NCBI GenBank assembly: GCA_963803425.1
Contig: CAWDMA010000003.1
Span: forward strand, 372,001 to 436,000
Length of the DNA: 64,000 nt
Origin: DASPWW01 sp963803425
GTDB lineage: Bacteria; Actinomycetota; Thermoleophilia; Solirubrobacterales; 70-9
Direction: 5' to 3'
Shown here in pieces: positions 25,715-33,932 of the stretch; the first letter of the stretch is position 1, and the number at the start of each line of letters is the position of its first letter. The notes below the pieces were generated by a model that was not told where the DNA came from, did not search any database, and was given only the letters and a program-made list of their open reading frames with translations. The position numbers and the translations under genes were made by a program.

Positions 25715-26565
25715 TCAGCTCGCGGCGGCGCACAGCGCCACGCCGGAGAGCTCGTAGCCGCCGTCGCTCGACCGGTCGGCGAGCGCCGCCGCGATGTCGT
25801 CCCTGACGCTTCCAAGCTCCTCCGGGCCGAGGCCGCGGAGGACGATCGCAAGCGGGCCGGCGGTGTCCTCGACGACCTGCAGGTACTCGTCGACGCCCGG
25901 CAGCGTGACGTGAACCCCCACCTCCTCGACCCGGGCCTCGCCGAAACCCGCCCCCTCGAGCAGGTCCCGGATCCGCTCCGGGCTCGACATGCTGAAGACG
26001 CCGGGACCCGTGGGGTCCGGGGGAGGTATGTGGCCTCCCTTGACCAGCGCCATCGCGGGGACGGTGAAGAACGGGTTGCGGTCGGGCGGGCCCCATACGC
26101 CAAGCGCCACCCTCCCGCCGGGGCGAAGCACCCGCCGCGTCTCCGCCAGGGCGGCTCCGGGATCGGGCATCAGCATGAATCCGAAGCGGCACAGGACGCC
26201 GTCGACCGAGTCGTCGCCGAGCTCGAGCCGCTCGGCGTCCATGGCGCGGTACTCGACGTTCTGGACTCCCCGCTCGGCTCCGCGTCGGCGCGCGACCTCG
26301 ATCATGCTCGGCGACAGGTCGGTCGCCACCAGCCGGCCGCCCTCGCCGATCAGCGCGGCCGCCTCGAATCCCGTGTCGGCCGCTCCGCACGCAAGCTCGA
26401 GCACGGTGTCGCCGGGCTGCGGCGCGAGCGCCTCGATCAGCCACCGCTGAACCGGGGACGCGACGCCCTCGATGAACCCTCGCTGGCGCTCCCAGCCGGG
26501 CGCGATCGCCTCGGCGATCTCGTAGTTGTCGCGGTGCTGCTCGTCGGTCTCTTCGGCGCCCATGG
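25715..26565 (-). CDS. Class I SAM-dependent methyltransferase
   Basis: The 283-residue enzyme has motif I LELACGAADTG, the acidic motif II end VATDLSPSMIEVAR, motif III YRAMDAERLELGDDSVDGVLC, and post-motif VLRPGGRVALGVWG. It fits the UbiE/Methyltransf_11 group acting on small molecules or quinone/polyketide-like substrates. ATG 26565 is chosen for the strong GGCGGAGG Shine-Dalgarno about 4 nt upstream; an in-frame ATG at 26605 is less likely. Substrate unknown. The two NTF2-like genes follow on the same strand and may be co-transcribed. Confidence 0.88.
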
Positions 26566-26716
26566 AGCCTCCGCCATGCGAGTACCGGGGAACGCGGGCG
26601 ATCAAACATCAAGCCGGCGTCGAACGCCCGCGGCGTACGTTCGAGCGGCCGATTCACCTCAACACATTCGGCCTCGCGAGTCGGCCGGGGGAGCGGGGTC
26701 GCTCTACAGAAAGGAG

Positions 26717-26759
26717 CTCGTTCATGAGAACGAGAACGGAGCCTGGGCGCAAGGGCTAG
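26717..26759 (+). other. Eleven-codon frame with start codon in a hairpin loop
   Basis: AAAGGAG precedes ATG 26724, which sits exactly in the 4-nt loop of a perfect 7-bp stem (CTCGTTC/GAACGAG). The frame reads MRTRTEPGRKG and stops. It could be a leader peptide remnant or chance. Confidence 0.3.
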
Positions 26760-26800
26760 GCCGACGCCGGGACATACGTGGTCCTGTTCTAGCCGGGCGA

Positions 26801-26835
26801 TCGAGCCGGGCGGCGCTTGGGGCCGCCCGGCTCGA
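26801..26835. terminator. Strong 14-bp GC hairpin
   Basis: TCGAGCCGGGCGGC pairs perfectly with GCCGCCCGGCTCGA over a 7-nt loop. It lies at the 3' end of the minus-strand monooxygenase-like gene and so probably terminates it. No U-tract is present. Confidence 0.6.
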
Positions 26836-26841
26836 GCTCGG

Positions 26842-27189
26842 CTGGCGAACGAACCGCCGAGCGTCGTGTGGAAGCGGGCGTCCTCGCCGAACTCTGCCCG
26901 CAGCTCCTCGCTCGGCTCGCCCCACACCGTGGTCACGCCCGGCTCGATCATCTCCAGGATCGGCTCGAGCCAGTCCCGCTCGAACCCGCGCAGATGTGAG
27001 AGCGCCGCGTCGGGTCCGCGTAGCGCTCTCTGGTCATCGCCGTGCCGTCGTCGCTGATAGACCACTCGTATCCGAGCGTCCCGGGCTCCCCCTCGGCGAC
27101 CTTTACCAGCTCGGAGATCGTCCGCTCCACTCCGCGCGCCTGCCGGGCTTCACCCGGCACGCGAAGACCCACGAGACCTCAGTGCTCAT
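26842..27189 (-). pseudogene. Antibiotic-biosynthesis-monooxygenase-like protein, two frameshifts
   Basis: Joining three frames gives a continuous ABM/YgiN-like protein: MSTEVSWVFACRVKPGR, then ERTISELVKVAEGEPGTLGY with ERYADP, then DAALSHLRGFERDWLEPILE and ELRAEFGEDARFHTTLGG. Each shift needs one added base (near 27130 and near 27015). ABM-fold proteins are small dimeric oxygenases or isomerases. The exact 3' end is uncertain, just before the hairpin at 26801-26835. Like the other breaks in this window, these may be sequencing errors. Confidence 0.6.
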
Positions 27190-27528
27190 CGGGCGGACCA
27201 CATTATCCGGACCGGGGACATGGGCGTGCGGGTCCGCGGCCCGTCGCCGGCTTCGATCCGTAGATTGCCGCACACGCTGGGCGGGCTGCTCGCCGATCGG
27301 GGCGATCGAGCGTCGGGTAGCTTTGCCCCCCCAGATAAGCGACTTCTAATCCCACGGCGCGGATCGGCGAACAGCCCGGTTTTGCAGCCGTGATGCGGGC
27401 AACTACGGAGTCGCGGAGGGGTGGGTCCCGGCTGTCCGCGGGGCGGACTTCCGATGGCGGTGATCGCGCCGCTTCGTAGCGTCGGCGGCGATGATCGTCC
27501 CGACGACAAGCGACGGGGGTGTCCGCCG
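27190..27528. other. No gene seen; possible tRNA-like relic
   Basis: No reading frame here has family features. The plus strand from about 27313 to 27374 has a GTAGCT block and a CGACTTCTAATC block spaced as in tRNA-Arg(UCU), but the anticodon stem does not pair properly. Confidence 0.35.
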
Positions 27529-28731
27529 GTGAGCCACGGCGTCGTGATCATCGGGGGCGGGCTCGTCGCACAGCGCTGCTGCCAGACGCTGCGCTCGAGC
27601 GGCTTCGACGGTGCGATCCGGGTCGTCGCCGAAGAGGAGCGTCCGCCGTACGATCGGCCGCCGCTCTCGAAGGCCGTGCTGTCCGGAGAGCGCGACCCCG
27701 ACACGCTCGGGTTTCGGGATTCGGGCTGGTACCGCGAGCAGCGGGTCGAGCTGATGCTCGGCGAGCGAGCCGTTGCGCTCGATCCCGGGATCAGGACGCT
27801 GACGCTCGCGTCAGGTCCGACGCTTTCCTACGACTCCGCCGTGATCGCGACCGGGAGTCGCCCGCGGGTGCTGCCCGGGACCGAGGCGTTCGCCAACGCC
27901 CACACCCTGCGCACCGCGACCGACGCCGCGCGCCTGCGTCGCGCATTGCAGCGCGGCGGGCGCCTGATCATCGTCGGCGCCGGCTTCATCGGACTCGAGG
28001 TCGCCGCGACCGCCCGCCGCCTCGGCCTCGAGGTGACCGTGCTCGAGGCGGCGCCCGCGCCGCTTCTCAGGGTGCTCGGACCGGAGCTCGGAGGCTGGTT
28101 CGCCGAGCTGCATCGCGAGGAGGGCGTCGAGGTGCTGCTCTCCGCGCACGTCGCCAGGTTCGGTGAGGGGCCGGGCGGCGCCGAGTGGGTGCAGCTCACC
28201 GACGGCCGCAGGCTCGAGTGCGATGCGCTCGTGATCGGGATCGGGATCGAGCCGGCGACGGAGTGGCTCGAGGGAAGCGGGCTCGACCCGGCCGGCGTTC
28301 CCGTCGACGCCTCGGGGCGCACCGGTGCGCCGGGCGTGTACGCGGCCGGGGACGCGGCCCGCCCGCTCAGCGCGCTCACCGGCGCGCACGAGCGCAGCGA
28401 GCAGTGGGAGGCCGCGGCCCGCGGCGGCACCCAGGTCGCGCGGGCGATCGCGGGCGCGGACCCGCTGCCGCCCGCGCTGCCGTCCTTCTGGACCGACCAG
28501 TACGGCCTCCGGGCTCAGCTCGTGGGCGACGCGCGGGGCGCGGACCAGGTGCAGATCAGCGGCGATCCGCGGGCACGGGACTTCGAGGCGCAGATGCTTC
28601 GTGACGGCGCTCCGGTCGCCGGGATGGCGATCGGTCGGCCACGGGCGATACCCGCGATGCGAGCGCGAATCGAGTCGGCCATGCCAGCGATCGAGAGGAG
28701 CAGCGATGCGATACCTGCCACAAGTCGATGA
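27529..28731 (+). CDS. FAD-dependent ferredoxin reductase-like oxidoreductase
   Basis: The 400-residue enzyme has an N-terminal FAD motif (VVIIGGGLVAQ), the PPYDRPPLSK motif of rubredoxin/ferredoxin reductases, and the second Rossmann NAD(P)H site LIIVGAGFIGLEVAATARRLG. Next come ATG (VIATGSRPR) and the late FAD site GVYAAGDAAR, and a C-terminal interface domain with FWTDQYGLRAQLVG. It should move electrons from NAD(P)H to the [Fe-S] protein encoded next. GTG 27529 is chosen because earlier sequence adds a non-homologous leader. It overlaps the ferredoxin start by 26 nt, so the two are coupled. Confidence 0.9.
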   Translation: MSHGVVIIGGGLVAQRCCQTLRSSGFDGAIRVVAEEERPPYDRPPLSKAVLSGERDPDTLGFRDSGWYREQRVELMLGERAVALDPGIRTLTLASGPTLSYDSAVIATGSRPRVLPGTEAFANAHTLRTATDAARLRRALQRGGRLIIVGAGFIGLEVAATARRLGLEVTVLEAAPAPLLRVLGPELGGWFAELHREEGVEVLLSAHVARFGEGPGGAEWVQLTDGRRLECDALVIGIGIEPATEWLEGSGLDPAGVPVDASGRTGAPGVYAAGDAARPLSALTGAHERSEQWEAAARGGTQVARAIAGADPLPPALPSFWTDQYGLRAQLVGDARGADQVQISGDPRARDFEAQMLRDGAPVAGMAIGRPRAIPAMRARIESAMPAIERSSDAIPATSR

Positions 28732-28912
28732 GAGCGCGTGCGCGGCGCACGGCGACTGCGTCGATGTCGCGCCGACGGTGTTCGAGCTCGACGACACAGC
28801 GCATGTGATCGGTGACGGCCCGCCGGACCTGATCCTGCGCGCCGCCGAGGTCTGCCCATCGGTGGCGATCTCCGTCGTCGACGAGGAGACCGGGGAGCAG
28901 GTCTACCCGTAG
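28706..28912 (+). CDS. Short ferredoxin with CxxHxxC cluster motif
   Basis: The 68-residue protein has cluster ligands C12, C18 and C50 (CPSVAI) with H15 in the position usually held by Cys or a small residue. This is the single-cluster ferredoxin type (3Fe-4S or modified 4Fe-4S) seen with actinobacterial P450s, but no P450 gene is nearby. The ATG has GAGAGGAG 5 nt upstream and lies inside the reductase gene's end, so it is coupled to its likely electron donor. Its partner in this window is probably the downstream membrane cluster. Confidence 0.88.
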   Translation: MRYLPQVDESACAAHGDCVDVAPTVFELDDTAHVIGDGPPDLILRAAEVCPSVAISVVDEETGEQVYP

Positions 28913-28924
28913 GGGTCCGCGATC

Positions 28925-29491
28925 GTGGCTGCACGACCCGAGCTCAAGATCACGCTCGTCCTCGCGGCGACGCTCGCGACGCTCGCTGCAGGCTGCGGCG
29001 CCGAGCCGAACCGCGCGAACACGACGGCAGGCCGGACGACCGAGGGCACCCCCGCGGCACAACCGAGCTCCGCGGACGGCAAGCCGATCACGGCCAAGGT
29101 CGCCGACGCCCGGCGTCGTGCGTACATCGCGCGGGTCGACCGGATCTGCGCGACGCTCGATCCCGACCGCAATTCCGCTCAGCAGCGGGTCGCGGAGGCG
29201 GGCGGCGAGCGCGAGGCCGCGGCGGACTACGAGGACACGATCGCGCTCGGTGAGAAGCAGCTTCGACGGATTCAGCGGGTCCAGATCCCCGCCGATGACC
29301 GGCCGCTTGTGCGCGCGAACGTGATCGACGTGATCCAGCGCCAGCTCGCGATCCGCCGCCTGATCCGGAGACGCCTCGCGGCGGGTGAAGCCTCGGGCGT
29401 GCGCCGGCTGCGAGGCCGGCTCGACGACACCACCCGAACGCTGGTCGGGTTCGCGCGCGGGTACGGGTTCAGGGTGTGTGGGGAGGACTGA
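28925..29491 (+). CDS. Predicted lipoprotein, helical
   Basis: The 188-residue product has a signal sequence ending LAAGC, then a disordered Ser/Thr/Pro-rich linker and a helical domain (YIARVDRICATLDPDRN to RGYGFRVCGED). The two cysteines of that domain may form a disulfide. GTG start, 12 nt after the ferredoxin stop. No enzymatic motif is visible. Position suggests a surface component of the redox cluster. Confidence 0.72.
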   Translation: MAARPELKITLVLAATLATLAAGCGAEPNRANTTAGRTTEGTPAAQPSSADGKPITAKVADARRRAYIARVDRICATLDPDRNSAQQRVAEAGGEREAAADYEDTIALGEKQLRRIQRVQIPADDRPLVRANVIDVIQRQLAIRRLIRRRLAAGEASGVRRLRGRLDDTTRTLVGFARGYGFRVCGED

Positions 29492-29495
29492 CGCG

Positions 29496-29765
29496 ATGAG
29501 CGAGGACCGCGATCGGCAGCCGCCGGCCGCTCGGCCGCGCCCCAGACCGCGCCCGAGCCCGCTCGCCGTGCTCACGACGGCCCTCGGCCTGTTCTTCGTC
29601 GTCCTCACACTGCTTGCGATCCAGGTGCGCAACGGTCGCGACCCGGCGCTCGGGCCGGGCCCGGCGGTGCGCGCGAGCCAGCCCGCGAGCCGCCACCCGA
29701 AGGCCACGGCGAAGGCCACGGCGCCGAGCCAGGTCGTCAGCCGCACCTCCCCGACTCCGCCATGA
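29496..29765 (+). CDS. Single-span membrane protein with proline/arginine-rich N-terminus
   Basis: The 89-residue protein has a basic, proline-rich cytoplasmic part (ARPRPRPRPSPLAV), one transmembrane helix (VLTTALGLFFVVLTLLAIQV) and a short disordered outer tail. GGGGAGG lies about 7 nt before the ATG. Its stop overlaps the next start (ATGA). It and the next small protein have the same layout and may be a pair of scaffolds. Confidence 0.65.
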   Translation: MSEDRDRQPPAARPRPRPRPSPLAVLTTALGLFFVVLTLLAIQVRNGRDPALGPGPAVRASQPASRHPKATAKATAPSQVVSRTSPTPP

Positions 29766-29992
29766 GCGCGGTGGCCGGGATCGAGAGCCGCGATCGCGGC
29801 GGCCCCAGCCTGAGGACGAGGATCGCTGCGGTGGCCGTGGTGGTGGCGCTGGCGGCGCTCGCGGCCTACGCGCTGTTCAGCGGGCCGACCACGGTGCCGG
29901 TCAGCGCCCCGAGCAAGGCGGCCCCGACCCGCCAGGCGCCGCCGCGCTTCCAGGGCGAGCCTGAGCGCGAGGGAGGCGAGCGGGGTGACTGA
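29762..29992 (+). CDS. Second single-span membrane protein
   Basis: The 76-residue protein has one transmembrane helix (IAAVAVVVALAALAAYALF) and a proline-rich outer tail. It overlaps the gene before it by 4 nt (ATGA) and the gene after it by 8 nt, so all three are translated together. No known family. Confidence 0.62.
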   Translation: MSAVAGIESRDRGGPSLRTRIAAVAVVVALAALAAYALFSGPTTVPVSAPSKAAPTRQAPPRFQGEPEREGGERGD

Positions 29993-30587
29993 GCCCGATC
30001 CAGCCCACTACGGATGGTGGCTGGCGGCGCGCTCCGCGGGCGTCGTGGCGTTCCTGCTGATCGCTGCGTCGGTGATCCTGGGGCTGTTCCTGGCCTCCGG
30101 CCTGGCGCGCCGTCCGGGGTCGAAGCGCGACCTGGTGATCGTCCACCGGCAGATCGCGCTCGCGGCGCTGGCCGCGATCGGCGCGCACGGCGTCTTCCTG
30201 CTCGGCGACGCCTGGCTGAAGCCCGGGATCACCGGGATCGCGATCCCGTTCACGCTCGGGTTCCGGCCCCTGTGGACGGGGCTCGGCATCCTCGCCGGCT
30301 ACCTCGCGGCGATCCTCGGCCCGACGTTCTACCTCCGACGCCGGATCGGCGCACGGCGGTGGCGCCAGATCCACCGGCTCACGATCGTGGTGTACGGACT
30401 CGCGGTGCTTCACTCGCTCGGATCGGGCACCGACGGAGCGAGCCTGTGGTTCACGGCGATCGTCGTCGTCACCGCGATCCCGATCGCGGCGCTGCTCGCG
30501 ATCCGGTACGGGCGCTCGCAGCCGCAGCGGCGGGCTCCGGTGGCTAAGCCGGCTCCATCCTCGCGGCCCGCACGGGCGCGGGGGTGA
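29985..30587 (+). CDS. Ferric reductase-like transmembrane protein
   Basis: The 200-residue protein has about five to six membrane helices and the paired histidines that bind heme b in ferric reductase-like domains: IVHRQIALAALAAIGAHGVF and RQIHRLTIVVYGLAVLHSLG. It has no FAD/NAD domain of its own, unlike NOX-type reductases. The electrons may therefore come from the reductase-ferredoxin pair encoded four genes upstream. GTG start overlapping the previous gene. Its 3' end overlaps the convergent EamA gene by 44 nt. Confidence 0.82.
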   Translation: MTEPDPAHYGWWLAARSAGVVAFLLIAASVILGLFLASGLARRPGSKRDLVIVHRQIALAALAAIGAHGVFLLGDAWLKPGITGIAIPFTLGFRPLWTGLGILAGYLAAILGPTFYLRRRIGARRWRQIHRLTIVVYGLAVLHSLGSGTDGASLWFTAIVVVTAIPIAALLAIRYGRSQPQRRAPVAKPAPSSRPARARG

Positions 30588-31416
30588 GCGCCGCGGCGCC
30601 GATCACCATCGCGAACGCGAGCACGCGCAGCGCCAGCTCGACGGGGTTCGACGGGAGCGGCTCCTCGAACACGATCGAGCCGGCCGCGATCGTGAGGGTG
30701 TTCACGGTGACGCTCGTCACCGCGATCACCGGGACCGCCTTCCCCGCCTGGAGGCTGCGGGCGGAGACGAGCAGCCCGGCGAGTGACGCGACGAGGATCA
30801 CGACCGCGAGCGGGTCAAGCAGCACCGCGGCTGCGCCGTCGCCGAGCTGGGCGCTAAGCGCCTTGATCGAGACGTCGGACGCGGTCCACAGCAATCCCGC
30901 GCCGACCGCGAGCGTGACACCGGCGCGCGTGCCGCGGCGGCCCGCGATCGCGACGGCGAGCCCGAGCGCAAGCGCGATCCCGATGTAGGCGGTGAGCACG
31001 GCCGGGTCGTAGGTGGAGTGGGCGTCGTCGCCCTCCCCGCCGAGCGTCGCCGCGAGAAAGGCGAGGCCCGCGGCCGCGAGGCCGACGCCGATCCACTCCC
31101 GCGCGGTCACCGAGTGCGCGAAGAAGCGGTCGGCGACCACTGTGAGCAGGACGAGGCCGCCCGCGATCACGGCCTGCACGAGCGATATCGGCGCGAGCGA
31201 CAGCGCCGCGACGTGCAGGCCCCACGAGCCGAGCGCGATCGCGATCCCGAGCGAGTACCACAGCGACCGGAACAGCACGACCGAGCTCCACAGGGGCCGG
31301 CGGAAGGTCACAGGCGGCGCAGCGACGGCGCCGCGGTGCTTGTACAGGAAGCCGACCACGGAGGTCAGCGCCGTCGCGACCGCGAGCACCAGCCCGAGCT
31401 GGACCGTCGCGTCCAT
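30544..31416 (-). CDS. EamA/DMT-family transporter
   Basis: The 290-residue protein has ten hydrophobic segments in two homologous halves, as in drug/metabolite transporters. The first half carries the typical PISLVQAVIAGGLVLLTVV stretch, and the second ends in FEEPLPSNPVELALRVLAFA. Substrate cannot be told from sequence. It is the only gene of its strand here and overlaps the end of the ferric reductase-like gene. Confidence 0.85.
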   Translation of the reverse strand: MDATVQLGLVLAVATALTSVVGFLYKHRGAVAAPPVTFRRPLWSSVVLFRSLWYSLGIAIALGSWGLHVAALSLAPISLVQAVIAGGLVLLTVVADRFFAHSVTAREWIGVGLAAAGLAFLAATLGGEGDDAHSTYDPAVLTAYIGIALALGLAVAIAGRRGTRAGVTLAVGAGLLWTASDVSIKALSAQLGDGAAAVLLDPLAVVILVASLAGLLVSARSLQAGKAVPVIAVTSVTVNTLTIAAGSIVFEEPLPSNPVELALRVLAFAMVIGAAALTPAPVRAARMEPA

Positions 31417-31472
31417 CGACGGTCAGGCTAGTGACGATCGGCTCCCGCTAGCATCCTCTGATCGCTTCATGC

Positions 31473-32501
31473 GTGCGCCGAACTGAGCGGGATCGGTCGG
31501 CGAGTCGGGGAGGGCCGCAGGGTCGCCTGGCCGCCGCACCGGTGGCCGCGCTCGCCGCGCTCGCCGCACTCGCGCTGCCGTCCGGCGCCACCGCGGTCTC
31601 GCACGAGCCCGCCGGCGGCGGCAAGCAGGCGGTGCTCGACTACTGGACCCCGGAGCGGATGCGAAACGCCGAGCCGCGCGACCTGCTCTCCGGCTCCGCG
31701 CCCGCGGGCGCGGGCGCCGCGGCGGCCCGCTCGAAGAAGAAGAAGGGACTGCCGGGGTCGATCCCGCCGAGCGACCCGACGGTGGGCGCCGCCGCCGCGG
31801 GCCCCCGCGCCGGCTCGCAGCCCGCGTCCACCCCGGGCGATGCCTTCGAAGTGGTCGACCCGGACCTCGCGCCGAACACCGTGCACGGGAAGGTGTTCGG
31901 GAAGGACCTAGTCGGCGAGTTCGAGTGCTCGGCTACCGCGGTCACATCGGAGAACCGAAGCGTCGTGTTCACGGCCGGCCATTGCGTGCGGCTGTTCCCG
32001 TTCGGGTGGGCAAGGAAGTTCGTGTTCGTCCCGTCCTACTCGCACGGCCGCCAGCCGTTCGGCGCGTGGGCCGCGCAGACCCTGCGGGCGCCGGCCCGGT
32101 GGGTGCGCCGCCAGCACGAGAACTTCGACGTCGCGGCGGTGACGCTGGCGCCACAGGCGGGCGTCCCCGTCCAGGACGCGGTCGGCGGCGCCGGGTTCGC
32201 GTGGAACCAGCCCCGCGGGCTGGGCTACAGCTCGTTCGGCTATCCCGCCAATTTCTTCAACGGGCAGCGGATGATGGGGTGCAGCTCGGGCGCCCGGCAC
32301 CGTCGGATCGACTTCGGGCGCGGGCCGGCGATGGTCGCGATGACCTGCGACATGGGCGAGGGCTCGAGCGGCGGCGGATGGCTGCTGCCGGGCGGCCTGC
32401 TCAACTCCGTTCAGGCGCTCGGCGGGCGCCGCAGCCTCGCGGTCGGACCCTACTTCGGGAAGGCGGCGCGGCGGCTGCTGTTCAGGGCGCAGGCGGAGTA
32501 G
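31473..32501 (+). CDS. Secreted trypsin-like serine protease
   Basis: The 342-residue protein has a signal peptide (hydrophobic stretch near residues 18-40), a basic linker with a run of four lysines and low-complexity Ala/Gly segments, then a chymotrypsin-fold domain. The triad is visible: H170 (TAGHCV), D219 (ENFDVAAV) and S299 (GSSGGG). The linker could be a propeptide. GTG 31473 is used, as the ATG 4 nt upstream leads to an early stop. It is convergent with the acyltransferase gene, overlapping by 20 nt. Confidence 0.87.
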   Translation: MRRTERDRSASRGGPQGRLAAAPVAALAALAALALPSGATAVSHEPAGGGKQAVLDYWTPERMRNAEPRDLLSGSAPAGAGAAAARSKKKKGLPGSIPPSDPTVGAAAAGPRAGSQPASTPGDAFEVVDPDLAPNTVHGKVFGKDLVGEFECSATAVTSENRSVVFTAGHCVRLFPFGWARKFVFVPSYSHGRQPFGAWAAQTLRAPARWVRRQHENFDVAAVTLAPQAGVPVQDAVGGAGFAWNQPRGLGYSSFGYPANFFNGQRMMGCSSGARHRRIDFGRGPAMVAMTCDMGEGSSGGGWLLPGGLLNSVQALGGRRSLAVGPYFGKAARRLLFRAQAE

Positions 32502-33930
32502 CGCCGGTCCCGATGGCGGTCGCCTCCCTGTCGCCGCCCCCCGAGGCCTCCCTGAGCAGCTCACCGATCGAGGTCTCGATCCCGTCGGAGATCTGCTGTA
32601 CGTCCTCCATCGAGTCGTAGTCGGCGAGCAGGCCGAAGTTCATGCCGCCGTGGTAGCTCATGATCGCGATCGCGAGCGCGTGACGGTTGGGCAGGAACGC
32701 GACCGGGAAGACGTCCTCGAGCTCCCGCCCCAGCACGTACAGGGGCATCTGCGGGCCGGGGACGTTGGTGACGATCAGGTTGAACAGCCGGGTCGAGAAG
32801 TTCAGCCGCGAGGCCTGCGCCAGCAGCGTCGGCGGGGCGAAGTCATTGAAGCGCGAGATCACCTCGGCCCCGAGCGCCTGCTTGGAGCCCTTCACGCCGT
32901 CCATCGCCTCGCGCACGGTGCGCAGCCGGCGAACGGGGTCCTCGATGTAAACGGGCAGCGGTCCGCGCATCGCCGCGATCCGGTTGCCGAGCTGGCCGTG
33001 CTCGTCCTCCGCCCGGATGCTCATCGGGACGAGCGCGCGCAGCTCCAGGCCCTCGGTGCGGACGCCACGCGAGTGCAGCCATCGCCGCAGGCCTCCCGCG
33101 ACCACCGCGAGCACGACGTCGTTGACCGTCCCGCCGAGCGCGTCCTTGATCCGCTTCAGGTCGGCGAGGTCGGCGCGCACCCACGCGAACCGGCGGTGGG
33201 AGCCGATCGGGACGTTCAGGGGCACGTCGGGCGCCGGGTTGGCGAACGCCCACCCGACCTCGCTGAGTGCCTCGACCGCCTCGGTGGCCTGCTCGATCGC
33301 GGGCCCGGGGTGCTCGACCGCCGTCTCCAGCCGGCGCAGCATGTTTATCGGGGTCTTCGCCAGCTCCTCGACCCCCCGAACCACGAGGTCCGCGCCGCTC
33401 GGCGCCGGCTCGGGCACCCACTCGTGCTCGGGCTCGGCCGGCTCGGGCACCGGCGTCACGTCGAACAGCACGGTCGCGATGTCGACCCCGGCGACCCCGT
33501 CGACCAGCGCGTGATGGGTCTTCGAGAGCAGCGCGAACCGCTTCCGCTTCAGCCCCTGCACGAGCCACAGCTCCCACAGCGGCTTGCCGCGGTCGAGCTG
33601 CTGCGAGAACAGCCTCGAAGCCAGCCGCCGGAGCTGGTCCTCCGAGCCGGGCTGCGGGAGCGCGGAGTGGCGGACGTGGTACTCGAGGTTGAAGTTGGCG
33701 TCGTCGACCCAGAACGGGCGGCCCATCTGCAGCGGCGGGAACACGAGCCGCTGGCGGAACCGCGGGACGAGGTGGAGCCGGGAGCGGACGTGGTCGAGCA
33801 GGTCGCGATAGCTCGGCGGCGGCCCCTCGAAGATCAGCACCCCGCCGACGTGCATGTGGCTGGCGGATCCCTCCTGGGTCAGGAACGACGCGTCGATCGC
33901 GGTGAGCCTGTCCATGTGCTGTTGTCCCAC
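32482..33930 (-). CDS. Wax ester synthase/diacylglycerol acyltransferase (WS/DGAT)
   Basis: The 482-residue enzyme joins an acyl-CoA to a fatty alcohol or diacylglycerol, making storage lipids at the membrane. It has the catalytic HHxxxDG motif (KTHHALVDGVAG) and the usual flanks: MDRLTAIDASFL near the N-terminus, GTVNDVVLAVVAGGLRRWL, and SNVPGP-like TNVPGPQMPLY. GTG 33930 is preferred because TAGGGT lies 7 nt upstream; ATG 33915 also fits. Its promoter overlaps the start of the divergent peptidase gene. Confidence 0.93.
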   Translation of the reverse strand: MGQQHMDRLTAIDASFLTQEGSASHMHVGGVLIFEGPPPSYRDLLDHVRSRLHLVPRFRQRLVFPPLQMGRPFWVDDANFNLEYHVRHSALPQPGSEDQLRRLASRLFSQQLDRGKPLWELWLVQGLKRKRFALLSKTHHALVDGVAGVDIATVLFDVTPVPEPAEPEHEWVPEPAPSGADLVVRGVEELAKTPINMLRRLETAVEHPGPAIEQATEAVEALSEVGWAFANPAPDVPLNVPIGSHRRFAWVRADLADLKRIKDALGGTVNDVVLAVVAGGLRRWLHSRGVRTEGLELRALVPMSIRAEDEHGQLGNRIAAMRGPLPVYIEDPVRRLRTVREAMDGVKGSKQALGAEVISRFNDFAPPTLLAQASRLNFSTRLFNLIVTNVPGPQMPLYVLGRELEDVFPVAFLPNRHALAIAIMSYHGGMNFGLLADYDSMEDVQQISDGIETSIGELLREASGGGDREATAIGTGATPPAP

Positions 33931-33932
33931 GG

